Source: Bilophila wadsworthia ATCC 49260
Lineage (GTDB): Bacteria > Desulfobacterota > Desulfovibrionia > Desulfovibrionales > Desulfovibrionaceae
DNA: 64,000 nucleotides
Assembly (NCBI RefSeq): GCF_000701705.1
Contig: NZ_JNJP01000009.1
Location: 1 to 64,000 of the forward strand
Direction: 5' to 3'
Positions 1-7,310 of the stretch are shown here, piece after piece. The notes under the pieces were generated by a model that had not been told where the DNA came from, ran no database searches, and saw nothing but the letters and a program-made list of their open reading frames with translations. Position 1 is the stretch's first letter. Each line of letters starts with the position of its first letter. The position numbers and the translations under genes are program-made.

Positions 1-651
1 CTTCAGGATGCGGTCCTTCATGGGGTATTTGTCGATGATGGCCTCAAGCGCCTCTTCGGGCGCGGCGAAGGTGCCGGGATCGGAGCGGCTGAAAATGGGC
101 TGGCCGTTCATGGTGGCAACCACGCGCAGCTCGCCGTTTTCCTCCTTCACCTCGAAATGCCTGCCGAACGAGGCGTAGGCCACGTCGGAGGGAAGCACGG
201 TCTTGTCCTTCAGGAACGCGCTGGAATCGAAGATGCCCTTGACCAGCAGCGTGCGGATGGAGGCTTCCTTGGCGGCCAGCCTGTCGGCGGAATCTTTCTT
301 GGAGTCGGCGAGGGCCTTTTCGAGATCGGAAATCTTTCCGTCATAGGACTTCTTGATTTCCATCTTGAGGTCGTCGACTTTTCCCGCGTCGATGAGCTTC
401 CCGGCGTCAAGGTTGGCAACGGTTTCCAGGGCGGCCTTGGCCTTTTCCGGGTCAATGCCGTCAAACGCTTTGAGCTGGCTGGTCAGGGCGTCGATGTCCT
501 TGCGCCGTCCGGCTGATTCCGCGTTGACGGCGGAAATTTTGTTCACGAGGTCGGGGACGTTATACGCAATCTCCGCACCGTCTTCGGCAACCCATACGGG
601 GAAGCCGTCCTTCACCACCACATGGCCGTTTTCGTCGAGCTTGAGTTTCAT
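1..651 (-). CDS. Phage scaffold-like protein (DUF6651-like), partial
   Basis: An open frame runs from an ATG at 651 leftward for 217 codons without a stop and leaves the window, so the C-terminus is missing. The protein starts MKLKLDENGHVVVKDG and has a charged, Ala/Lys/Asp-rich central part (about residues 45-120) of coiled-coil character. This is the look of phage proteins placed between portal/head genes and the major capsid gene and thought to act in head assembly or scaffolding. It lies downstream, in the same direction, of the terminase and portal remnants, as expected in a late morphogenesis module. The family assignment is from memory of similar proteins; the capsid gene should follow just outside the window. 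Confidence 0.6.
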   Translation of the reverse strand, partial: MKLKLDENGHVVVKDGFPVWVAEDGAEIAYNVPDLVNKISAVNAESAGRRKDIDALTSQLKAFDGIDPEKAKAALETVANLDAGKLIDAGKVDDLKMEIKKSYDGKISDLEKALADSKKDSADRLAAKEASIRTLLVKGIFDSSAFLKDKTVLPSDVAYASFGRHFEVKEENGELRVVATMNGQPIFSRSDPGTFAAPEEALEAIIDKYPMKDRILK

Positions 652-811
652 GGTATCCTTCTCGGTTCGGGTTAGGGCTTCGCGCCGGGGCATTCCTTGG
701 CATCACGTCACGATAGGCGGGCAGGGCCGCATAATTGGGCATGAGTATAGACCCGCAGCCGGGATGTGCCGCAAGGGGTTGTTGGAAGGTTTCTCGCGTG
801 GAGGGAAAGAA

Positions 812-859
812 TTGACAGGGAGGATGGAGACAGTATATATTCTGCTTATCGTAATACGA
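812..859 (+). promoter_or_regulatory. Promoter and operator of the higBA operon
   Basis: TTGACA at 812-817 is followed after 18 bases by TATATT at 836-841, a good sigma-70 promoter. Immediately downstream the odd palindrome TCGTAATACGA (849-859) lies between the -10 box and the toxin start at 870. That is where a HigA-type antitoxin would bind to autorepress. The binding is inferred; the sequence elements are seen. Confidence 0.6.
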
Positions 860-869
860 ATGACGTTGT

Positions 870-1148
870 ATGATTGCCAGCTTTAAGGACAAAGAAACAC
901 AGCATCTTTTCGAAACAGGCGAACATCGCAAGCTAGGTGATGCGGTACGTTCGGCGGTACGGAAATTGAGGATTCTACATGCGACAACCAAGCTGGAATC
1001 TTTGCGAATACCCGCTGGGAACAGGCTTGAAGCCCTGCGCGGAGATCGGGCGGGGCAGTTCAGTATCCGCGTCAATGACCGCTGGCGTATCTGCTTCACA
1101 TGGGAAGACGGAAACGCGTATGATGTCGAAGTAGTAGATTATCATTAG
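870..1148 (+). CDS. higB: HigB-type toxin (RelE/ParE fold)
   Basis: A 92-residue protein of the type II toxin family of ribosome-dependent mRNA endonucleases. The central RLEALRGDRAGQFSIRVNDRWRIC-type segment (about residues 50-75) and C-terminal VEVVDYH are typical of HigB. The gene directly precedes higA with an 8-base gap, the toxin-first order characteristic of hig loci. No Shine-Dalgarno sequence is evident before the ATG. The locus is a plus-strand insertion inside a minus-strand prophage module, so it is probably moron-type cargo or a later insertion. It could stabilise the prophage remnant, which is inference. Confidence 0.85.
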   Translation: MIASFKDKETQHLFETGEHRKLGDAVRSAVRKLRILHATTKLESLRIPAGNRLEALRGDRAGQFSIRVNDRWRICFTWEDGNAYDVEVVDYH

Positions 1149-1156
1149 GAGGAAAT

Positions 1157-1456
1157 ATGCTTGCTATCCATCCCGGAGAAATTCTCCGCGAAGAATACAT
1201 GGCCCCGCTCGGCTTGAGCGCGAATGCCCTTGCCATCGCCCTCGGCATCCCCGCCACACGGATTCATGAAATTCTGCACGAAAAGCGCGGCGTCAGTACG
1301 GATACCGCCATGCGTCTGGCCCGGTATTTCGGGACTGACATGGAGATGTGGATCAACTTGCAGGCGCAGTATGAAGCCTGCCTTCTGAAAAGGGAAAAGG
1401 GGCAGGAGTTCATGCGGATCATCCCGCATCGGGCTGTACAGGCTTCCCTTCAGTAG
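1157..1456 (+). CDS. higA: HigA-type antitoxin (XRE helix-turn-helix)
   Basis: A 99-residue DNA-binding antitoxin. It opens with the HigA signature PGEILREEYMAPLGLS, followed by an XRE helix-turn-helix at about residues 20-60 (ALAIALGIPATRIHEIL...) and the usual DTAMRLARYFGT segment. It should neutralise HigB and repress the operon through the palindrome at 849-859. An AGGAGG-like ribosome site lies just before the ATG at 1157. The stop at 1454-1456 is only two bases from the start of the next gene, so the HicB-like protein is very likely cotranscribed. Confidence 0.88.
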   Translation: MLAIHPGEILREEYMAPLGLSANALAIALGIPATRIHEILHEKRGVSTDTAMRLARYFGTDMEMWINLQAQYEACLLKREKGQEFMRIIPHRAVQASLQ

Positions 1457-1458
1457 CT

Positions 1459-1773
1459 ATGGAAAAGTATACCTATCGCGTCATTTGGTCGGAAGAGGAT
1501 CAGGAGTTTGTGGGGCTGTGCGCCGAGTTTCCCATCTTGTCATGGCTGGAAGAGGAACAGGACGCGGCCTTGCATAGAATCGTCCGGCTTGTCTCGGATA
1601 CGTTGAAGGACATGGAAGCGAACAAGGAGCCGATCCCTGAGCCGCTTTCCCTTCGCAAGTTTTCCGGGAACTTTGTCGTCCGCACGACGCCTGAGATGCA
1701 CCGTCAGCTTGCGATCCTCTCCGCAGAGGCGGGAGTCAGCCTGAACCGCTATGTGAATAGCCGATTGCTGTAG
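1459..1773 (+). CDS. HicB-family antitoxin-like protein without HicA
   Basis: A 104-residue protein with the two-part HicB layout. An N-terminal partial RNase-H-like fold (about residues 3-55, YRVIWSEEDQEFVGLCAEFP) is followed by a C-terminal ribbon-helix-helix DNA-binding segment (about 68-104, NFVVRTTPEMHRQLAILSAE). HicB normally pairs with the small toxin HicA encoded next to it. No HicA-like frame is present upstream, where higBA sits, or in the roughly 340 bases downstream. It is therefore an orphan HicB attached as third gene of the higBA operon. It could be a residual antitoxin, an extra operon regulator, or an anti-toxin against a HicA encoded elsewhere. Confidence 0.8.
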   Translation: MEKYTYRVIWSEEDQEFVGLCAEFPILSWLEEEQDAALHRIVRLVSDTLKDMEANKEPIPEPLSLRKFSGNFVVRTTPEMHRQLAILSAEAGVSLNRYVNSRLL

Positions 1774-2116
1774 AAAAAGTAGGAGTGCGATACCTAGCCA
1801 GCGGAGAGGCGTACACTCTGATCTATTCTGGTAGAGCTCGTGCCCAGTGAGGGGAAGTTCCATTGTTGACAAAGTTCCTTGGGCGACCGAGATCTAGAAA
1901 TATGTAATAGAGGAAAGGAACGGTTAATCATATCCATCCGAGAGATTTTGTGTTACTCTTGGACTACAAATAGGGAGTCTATACCCCAAAACAGCTTCCG
2001 CTCATAATTCTTGAGGAATATTGTTCCCGAGCGACTCCAGAAGTAGACCTTCAACGTGTAGTCTTGCCGTAGGGTGATTGAGCAAAAACTCCGGCAATCA
2101 TCGAAGGAGAAAAGAA
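1774..2116. other. Intergenic stretch between HicB gene and ivy
   Basis: No credible gene was found in these 343 bases. The region presumably carries the promoter of the lysozyme-inhibitor gene, since ivy is separated from the toxin-antitoxin operon. An AAGGAG ribosome site stands near 2103-2108, before the GTG at 2117. No hicA-like frame was seen here. Confidence 0.5.
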
Positions 2117-2554
2117 GTGAAAAAAACGATCATAGCCTTTGCAGTGTTGGGTATTCTGCTCTTGGCCAGCATCGGCGCCTATGCCTCGTCCATATCCGAC
2201 AAACAGGCCCAGGCATGGGAACAGGCACTGAAAGGCGAGAGCCGGGCGGATCTCCCTGAGTGGATATTCCATGGCTTTACGGCACTTGGAACGGCCAATA
2301 TGGTACAGTGCAATGGTGAAACATATCTTGTCAGGCAGCAATGCAAACCGCATGATTGCGGCAATAATTTCATTATCAGCGCCTACCAGCCTTCATCTCA
2401 AAAAGCTTGGGGAATGATAGTTGAAGTGAAAGATGTACCTGAAGCAATAGATACCCCGAGTAAATATGCCCGTTATATATTTATCGGCAAGCCGGACAAG
2501 GCAATCCAATTTCTTCTGATGGAGCAACTGAAGGAAGATCCAAATTGGAAGTAA
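2117..2554 (+). CDS. ivy: Ivy-type inhibitor of vertebrate C-type lysozyme
   Basis: A 145-residue secreted protein. The GTG at 2117 is preferred over a TTG further upstream (2078) because AAGGAG lies about ten bases before it and it gives a clean signal peptide (MKKTIIAFAVLGILLLASIGAYA). The diagnostic loop CKPHDCGNN, which in Ivy plugs the active site of lysozyme, is intact with both cysteines. The upstream LPEWIFHG and downstream Gly-Met-Ile-Val strands also fit Ivy. The mature protein should act in the periplasm and protect peptidoglycan. It lies on the plus strand within a minus-strand prophage morphogenesis module, next to a toxin-antitoxin operon, so it is likely prophage cargo. Confidence 0.88.
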   Translation: MKKTIIAFAVLGILLLASIGAYASSISDKQAQAWEQALKGESRADLPEWIFHGFTALGTANMVQCNGETYLVRQQCKPHDCGNNFIISAYQPSSQKAWGMIVEVKDVPEAIDTPSKYARYIFIGKPDKAIQFLLMEQLKEDPNWK

Positions 2555-2595
2555 GCGAGTCATCACGCTTTGATGATATAATCACCCTCCATGAT

Positions 2596-2634
2596 GCAAA
2601 AGCCCCGGTCAGCCTAGACTGCCGGGGCTTTTGC
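2596..2634. terminator. Bidirectional intrinsic terminator after ivy and portal remnant
   Basis: An inverted repeat with arms GCAAAAGCCCCGG and CCGGGGCTTTTGC and a 13-base loop, with T runs readable on both strands. It lies between the convergent ivy gene and the portal remnant and can serve both. Confidence 0.85.
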
Positions 2635-2635
2635 G

Positions 2636-3517
2636 TCACCCTTGGCCTTCCTTCGCGGGCGTCTGCCCCTTGATCTTCACCGTCGCCTCGCCCACATCAT
2701 ACGACTCGTTGTATTTCGCCTCGATCCCGTCCTCCTTAGCTCCAAGCCACCGGGCGGCGAGCTTCCAGCAGAGGGCTTCCGCGCTGCCGCTGCGCCGGGC
2801 GAAGCTGGCAAGCTGCGTGTCGAGCTGTGTTTTGTCGATGGCCTTGGACTCGGCGGACTGTGGACGGACCATGCGAAGGGCGATTTCCCACACGCTGGCC
2901 TCGTCGCGGGCAAGGGCTTCGGCCTGCGCCTGAAACGCGGTGCCTGACGGCTCCACCTACTGCGCGGTGATGCCGCCCGGTTCCGTACTCATGAGGGCGT
3001 TGGAGCTGGCGACCACGAACGTGTCTCAATGCTCCTGGCTTACGCCGCCCACATTGAGCAGAGGGACGGCCCGGTCGAACAGCATCTTGTCGAGTTCCGA
3101 GTCCCGTCTGTAGATGCGCAGGATCAGGGAGAGCACGTCGTCCGTAGCGGGGAGCCCGGTCATGGGGGAGATCGGCTCGAACAGGAACGGCACCAGCGGT
3201 ACGGCGCCGAGCCCGTGCCTGCGCTCGCCGTTTTCGGACAGAGCGTACTCGGTGTTTTCCTTGTCCTTCATCGGGCGGCGGTAGCGCGTCCATGAGTCCC
3301 GCGTCCAGACGGTCAGGGTTTCGTAACGGAGCGGGGCGGCGAAGGCTGCGGGGTGCTCCATCTCTTCGCTGTGGACGACCGCCCACGCGAGGCCCTTGGC
3401 GTCCATCCCCCAATCCCATACGTCGTCTGGGCTGATAGAGGTGAAATAAGGGGTCATACGGCGACCGCTGGCCCTGTCCTCCGCCACGGTTTCCCCTTTC
3501 TTTTGTTCCATGTCCAC
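2636..3517 (-). pseudogene. Phage portal protein remnant, interrupted by two in-frame stops
   Basis: One continuous reading frame from about 3517 down to 2636 encodes portal-like sequence, recalling the DUF4055 group. It carries a TGA (3026-3028) after ...LLNVGGVSQEH and a TAG (2957-2959) after ...EPGGITAQ. Sequence between and after the stops stays in frame and protein-like (DTFVVASSNALMSTE, then VEPSGTAFQAQAEALARDE), so these are nonsense mutations, not gene ends. The N-terminal part expected for a portal is also missing. The frame begins abruptly at about residue RMTPYFTSISPDD, overlapping the end of the terminase remnant. The product would not form a functional portal ring. The exact family is inferred from the sequence style and from its position after terminase. 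Confidence 0.7.
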
Positions 3518-4107
3518 TTTTCCCGCTTGACGATGCCCTTTGCCACTTCCCGGCTGGACATGCGGAGCCCCTCATTGGGGACGACGCGCCCGGCGCTGTC
3601 GCACTTGGCCCCGTACCACTCGGCAAAGCGGATCAATGCCCCACGGGGGTAGAAAACGCCGTCCGGCGCTGCCGTGCCGTCCGCCGACCGGAAGCAGTAC
3701 CAGCCTTTGGGGACGGCGAACGGCCTGATGACGTTCCGATTAGGCGACCATACGCCCCCGAAGAACGCCCCGGCGACTACGTTCCAGTCTCCGTTGAGCC
3801 ATGCGCGCCGCAGGTTGTCGTCCGTGATGGATTCCAGACGAAGGAGGTACTTCGGGTCCGCCTCGATGAGGTGCTTGTTGTCGTAGATGGTGGCGGGGAT
3901 GAATACCCGCTTGCTGCCCGCGGCGTCCGTGATGGGCGTGAAGGACGGGGCGGGATCGATGAAGTACCGTTTGACCCACAAGTGCCCGACGCCGAGCGGG
4001 TTGGCCGTACAACGGATGAGTTTTGGGGCCTGCGGGTTGCTGGAGCGGAGAAGCCCTTGGCAGTCTCTACACGTCCATGCTCGGCTTTCCGGTGGGCGTT
4101 CCGGCAA
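3454..4107 (-). pseudogene. Terminase large subunit remnant with internal deletions
   Basis: From about residue 25 the frame reads like the middle of a large terminase (KLIRCTANPLGVGHLWVKR, then FIPATIYDNKHL, LRRAWLNGDWNVVAGAFF). The N-terminal ATPase part with Walker A and B motifs is absent. The frame starts inside the 3-prime end of the small-terminase gene, which indicates a deletion joining the two. A second deletion is likely at FRSADGTAAPDGVFYPRG, where the nuclease-domain sequence usually found between FRS.D and the YPRGALIR motif is missing. At the 3-prime end the frame runs into portal sequence in a different frame. It cannot encode an active DNA-packaging motor. Confidence 0.7.
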
Positions 4108-4423
4108 TCTCCTCGGCGTCCATCGCCTTCATGATCCGGCACAAAATACGCAGCTCCCGCATTCGCAGGGTTTTGAGGGTTTCCCTGAGCGTCGTCAGAG
4201 GATTGATGTCCAAACTGTCGCGATAGGAAAGTTCCTCCGGCGTCATGGTCGAGGCGAGGATCGTCTCGTACTGCCCGGTCTTGAGGGCATTCTTCGAGCC
4301 CTTGGGGGCTCCACCCTTGCGGCGGGAGGCTCCCCCGTGCATGTAACAGACCGTCTGCCCGTGCATGGCGGCACGGCGGCACCGCTCGCCGGTCCGTTTA
4401 CTTTTTGCCGTACATTGACCCAT
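4067..4423 (-). CDS. Terminase small subunit-like protein, C-terminus probably truncated
   Basis: A 118-residue protein starting at an ATG at 4423. It has an N-terminal CTAKSKRTGERC...C.MHGG motif (Cys/His pattern followed by HGGAS) typical of one group of phage small terminases and related DNA-binding phage proteins. It would recognise phage DNA for packaging. The C-terminal region (ELRILCRIMKAMDAEEIAG) stops within a segment that also encodes the start of the large-terminase remnant in another frame. The original C-terminus has therefore probably been replaced by a deletion junction near 4070-4100. It sits 18 bases downstream of the ParB-like gene in the same direction. Confidence 0.6.
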   Translation of the reverse strand: MGQCTAKSKRTGERCRRAAMHGQTVCYMHGGASRRKGGAPKGSKNALKTGQYETILASTMTPEELSYRDSLDINPLTTLRETLKTLRMRELRILCRIMKAMDAEEIAGTPTGKPSMDV

Positions 4424-4441
4424 CACACACCATCATGAGGG

Positions 4442-5137
4442 TTATTCCCCACTGTCGACGCCAAAGCGCCGAGAGAGGATGTCGCCATTCACGAACTGCT
4501 CACAGACGGGCACGCCCATCTCCATGAGAAAACGGTCCTTGGCCTTCTGATTCTGAAAAACGACCGTGAAGTAAAAGTCCGCACTCTGCGCTTCCTGCAT
4601 GTCCTTCATGCTGTCGGCCCGGTGGTCGCGTACCTCGCGGATTTGCTCCTTGGTGGCGGTGACGTCCTCGGTGTCCTGAAACAGTGCGGAGAAGCGAGGA
4701 TCCCCGTCGAACATCATGACCGCCGTGGATTCGGTAAATCCCAATTCTTCGGCAGTGAACCCGTCCGCCTGCATCAGGTTGCCGAGCATACCGACATCCC
4801 AATCTCCCTGTGCATCAGGATTGTTCAGGAATACGTTGGCCTGTTTTTCTTCCCGGTCCGTCAGAGCCACCACGGTTACGCGGAGCTGATAATCCCCGGC
4901 CTCCGGATACTTCTCGTTGTAGTCGAGTGCCTTGAGCCGCTGGTGCCCTGAAACGATGTTTCCAGTACGCTCGTTCCAGATGATGGTTCCGAACAGGCCG
5001 TGCTTTTTGATAAAGGCGCGGAGACGCTTTTCCGCCCCCTCCCCAATGATGCGGGGATTGTAGGGTGCCTCCTTGATCTGGGAACGCAGGATGTACCGCT
5101 CCTCACCTTTCTGAAATTTGGTCGCGGCGACGCTCAT
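4442..5137 (-). CDS. ParB/IbrB-like nuclease-domain protein
   Basis: A 231-residue protein. The start at 5137 is chosen because AGGAGG precedes it and it overlaps the stop of the upstream PAPS-reductase gene as ATGA; a longer in-frame start lacks these. The N-terminal ParB-like domain (about residues 15-110) shows IKEAPYNPRII, FIKKHGLFGTIIWN and the hallmark GNIVSGHQRLKAL. Pairs of a PAPS-reductase-family protein and a ParB-family protein are known as IbrA/IbrB in E. coli prophages, where they act as regulators, and occur widely in phages. Its role here is unknown. The gene is intact although its partner is frameshifted. Confidence 0.75.
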   Translation of the reverse strand: MSVAATKFQKGEERYILRSQIKEAPYNPRIIGEGAEKRLRAFIKKHGLFGTIIWNERTGNIVSGHQRLKALDYNEKYPEAGDYQLRVTVVALTDREEKQANVFLNNPDAQGDWDVGMLGNLMQADGFTAEELGFTESTAVMMFDGDPRFSALFQDTEDVTATKEQIREVRDHRADSMKDMQEAQSADFYFTVVFQNQKAKDRFLMEMGVPVCEQFVNGDILSRRFGVDSGE

Positions 5138-5819
5138 GTCGTACCCTCCTGTTTCTTCGCAAACACATACTGCGCCAAACTGACGCCCACGAGCGGAAAC
5201 CATGATTCGATGTGGGCGTAATCCTCCGGGTAGACCCGACGGCTCGCGGCGAGATCGCTTCCCATGAGTGATCGGAAGGAAAAGCTGAGGTGCTGCGTTT
5301 CCGGGGCGACCTTCAGCCTGTGATGCCGGATGTAGGCGTACACGTCCGACTTGCTCCAGTGCGCGAGGGGGAAAACCGCCCTCGTTTGGGATTCACCACG
5401 CCGCCGTCGCCCTTGATCATGGCCCGGCGTACGATGGAGTCCGCGATGCGTTCCCCTGCCGCGATCCACCAGACGCCGGACTTCGACCGGGCGTAGGTGT
5501 ATACATCGAGGAAGGAGATGATCGGCACGTCGAAATCGTATTCCCGGAACGTACCGTACCGGAGCCATTCCACGAGCATGGGATGCGGCACAATCATGAC
5601 GGGAACCCTGTAGCGACGCTCAACCCAGTCAAGACACGCCCGCTGGAACGAGAGTATCGGCCCAAGCCGCATGAAGACGGGCTGAATCCTCTTGAAATAC
5701 CGTGCGCACAGGTCAAGAGTCACAGCCGAGTCCTTGCCCCCGGAATAGAAGACAAGAACCCGGTCTGTGATGTTCGCAGCGGCCTTGATGCCGTCAAAGA
5801 GAAGGGTCGTGGCCGCCAC
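5134..5819 (-). pseudogene. PAPS-reductase-family protein (IbrA-like), frameshifted
   Basis: The 5-prime part (GTG at 5819) carries the adenine-nucleotide alpha-hydrolase signature VLVFYSGGKDSAVTLDL at about residues 21-37 (SGGKDS P-loop). It continues to MIKGDGGVVNPKRG. The rest (RAVFPLAHWSKSDVYAYIRHH ... LAQYVFAKKQEGTT) lies in another frame, joined near 5380-5395. Together they make one protein of about 228 residues with the expected HWS.SDVY motif. A one-base indel, or a sequencing error, therefore splits the gene. The stop overlaps the start of the ParB-like gene as ATGA. Phage members of this family are not thought to be assimilatory sulfate enzymes; this one is IbrA-like by context. 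Confidence 0.75.
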
Positions 5820-5983
5820 TATGGATTAACCCCCGGAGCCGCCCATACTCTTGCGGCGGAGCATGTTCCGACCGCGGGAACCGAGATCGGATCGGAACGG
5901 CGTCCGTCAGTAGTCCCGCCAGTGGAGTAGTGGCGGCGCCCTATCGTGCCGACAGCCTGACCAGCAGTTTGTGTCTTGGCCAT
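5819..5983 (-). CDS. Small phage protein of unknown function (54 aa)
   Basis: A short frame from ATG 5983 to a TAG at 5819-5821, which overlaps the GTG start of the PAPS-reductase gene by one base. AAGGAG lies eight bases before the ATG. The peptide begins MAKTQTAGQAVGTIGRRHYS and is basic and Ser/Thr/Gly-rich. No family is recognised. The strong ribosome site and the stop/start overlap with the next gene support that it is translated. Confidence 0.5.
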   Translation of the reverse strand: MAKTQTAGQAVGTIGRRHYSTGGTTDGRRSDPISVPAVGTCSAARVWAAPGVNP

Positions 5984-6041
5984 GGTGTTTCTCCTTTTTT
6001 AGAGTGGATGTTTATTGCCTCAGCCGAAATATGTGAGCCGA

Positions 6042-6317
6042 CTATCCCGCGATCCAGCGCGAAAGGACGTTCCCGGCCGCTCCTGCCGCAGCCGCTACAG
6101 CCACGAGTGCGGCCATGCCCCCGGCCCGGCGGGTTTCGGCGGCTTCAAGCGCGGCAACGCGGGTTTCGAGCATGGACATGCGCTTGCCGTGGTCACGCAG
6201 GTTTGAAATGACCACATCGTCAATACGCTCGCGCAGTCCGGCAAGTTCGGCCTTGACCGCGGACAGCTCGGCCTTCACTTCCCCGATCTCGCGGACAAGC
6301 TGCACGTCGTCGTTCAT
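6042..6317 (-). CDS. Phage coiled-coil protein with C-terminal membrane anchor
   Basis: A 91-residue protein from ATG 6317, with GGAGG upstream and ATGA overlap with the preceding gene. Residues about 5-65 are heptad-like (VREIGEVKAELSAVKAELAG, LRERIDDV, MLETRVAALEAAE). Residues about 68-86 form one Ala-rich transmembrane segment. This layout suits a lysis-cassette accessory or spanin-like inner-membrane component. The earlier in-frame start at 6431 is rejected because it would run through the neighbouring gene and lacks a ribosome site. Confidence 0.55.
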   Translation of the reverse strand: MNDDVQLVREIGEVKAELSAVKAELAGLRERIDDVVISNLRDHGKRMSMLETRVAALEAAETRRAGGMAALVAVAAAAGAAGNVLSRWIAG

Positions 6318-6634
6318 CGCCCCGCCTCCACGCCCTTGATCCACAGGAGCAGGTTCCCGGCCTCGCCAGCGGGCAGGTGCACCCACTCGCCGGGCTCGGT
6401 GAACGTCTCGCCCCGGTAGGTGTAGGACCACTCACCCGTCACGACGGCCCCCGGCGTCAGCGGAGCCGGGCTTGTCGCGGCGGTCGGTTCCACCCATCGA
6501 GTGCACTCACTCGCCGCCAGCGTCATCACGCACAGCAGTGCGATCAGCCTCGCGGCGTTCGCCGTGCCGTTGACGCAGCCACAGCTTGAGGAGCCCGGCG
6601 AGCGATGAAAGGAACTCAAGGACGGCCCGCACAT
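6314..6634 (-). CDS. Phage lysis-cassette protein, possible outer spanin
   Basis: A 106-residue frame from ATG 6634, overlapping the holin-like gene (TGATG) and the following gene (ATGA). A hydrophobic stretch LIALLCVMTLAASEC (about residues 29-43) followed by a Pro/Thr-rich region resembles an Rz1-type lipoprotein signal, though ASEC is not a perfect lipobox. The C-terminal half (WSYTYRGETFTEPGEWVHLP) looks like a small beta fold. A second short frame overlaps it in the Rz/Rz1 manner (GTG near 6627, VRAVLEFLSSLAGLLKLWLR). The spanin role is inferred from order and overlap, not from homology. Confidence 0.4.
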   Translation of the reverse strand: MCGPSLSSFHRSPGSSSCGCVNGTANAARLIALLCVMTLAASECTRWVEPTAATSPAPLTPGAVVTGEWSYTYRGETFTEPGEWVHLPAGEAGNLLLWIKGVEAGR

Positions 6635-6924
6635 CACTTTCCCGTCACGGCCTTGACTTCGGCCTTCACGGTTTCGGACTTGCCGTCAGCCACGGCGCCC
6701 TTGTTCTGCCCGAAGTGTGCGGCAAGGGCATGGGCCCAGCGGTAGAAGACGGCATAAAGCCCGGTCGGTTCCTTCGGCACGGGCATCCATACGGTGGCCA
6801 CGGCGCACAGGCCGCACACGGTCATGACCACGCTCAGGGCGGTGACGAGCCACGCCGCGTCGGGATACTGCGCGGAAAAACTCATCAAGGTCGAAAGGAT
6901 GAAATCAATCACGGTCGCTTCCAT
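6634..6924 (-). CDS. Holin-like phage membrane protein
   Basis: A 96-residue protein with two hydrophobic segments. The first is weak (about residues 5-20); the second is strong (about 24-46, AAWLVTALSVVMTVCGLCAV). An amphipathic stretch and a charged C-terminal tail (VKAEVKAVTGK) follow. Size, topology and its place directly after the M15 endolysin gene (TGATG stop/start overlap) support a holin that permits endolysin release. No specific holin family was recognised. Confidence 0.55.
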   Translation of the reverse strand: MEATVIDFILSTLMSFSAQYPDAAWLVTALSVVMTVCGLCAVATVWMPVPKEPTGLYAVFYRWAHALAAHFGQNKGAVADGKSETVKAEVKAVTGK

Positions 6925-7310
6925 CAGTACTTGCCTCCATGCTGGTAGAACGCCACGTCACGCGGCTTGTCCGGGTCGTTGTCCACATGAATCCACGTCG
7001 GAGCCAGCTCGACGCGCCGAAATCCGGCCTCAAGCAGGGCTTGCAGCATGACGAAACGGGAATGGGAATCCACGCAGCGGATATCCACGGCATAGCCGCG
7101 AGTATGGGAGGACGTGGGCACGCCGCCGACCGCCTTGTTGTGCTTCGGGCAGCGGTACGCGGAAGAAAGGGGGAACGGGATGCCCGCCAGATCGCGGGCC
7201 TCGTCGAGCATCTGGAGCAGGTCGGCGTCCATCTTCTCCATGCCCGCACCGCACCCGCACTTGCAGCGGAATTCGACCGGGGAGAAGTGGCGCAAGGAAA
7301 GAACAGCCAT
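6924..7310 (-). CDS. Peptidase M15-type endolysin (D-Ala-D-Ala carboxypeptidase-like)
   Basis: A 128-residue peptidoglycan hydrolase of the Peptidase_M15_3 type. Zinc-site motifs are clear: SSHTRGYAVDI (His and Asp ligands, about residues 77-87) and TWIHVDND (catalytic/ligand His near 114). A FRCKCGCG cysteine motif near residue 16 and SAYRCPKHNKAVGG are typical of phage versions. The start at 7310 is chosen over 7340 because AGGAG stands nine bases upstream. It is the first gene of the lysis cassette on the minus strand and should cleave host cell-wall peptide cross-links. Confidence 0.85.
   Translation of the reverse strand: MAVLSLRHFSPVEFRCKCGCGAGMEKMDADLLQMLDEARDLAGIPFPLSSAYRCPKHNKAVGGVPTSSHTRGYAVDIRCVDSHSRFVMLQALLEAGFRRVELAPTWIHVDNDPDKPRDVAFYQHGGKY

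Noticed and set aside
2957..3028. Stop-codon recoding or suppression in the portal gene
   Set aside because: Two different stops (TGA and TAG) occur in one remnant that is also truncated at its N-terminus, and neighbouring packaging genes are deleted; decay is simpler than recoding.
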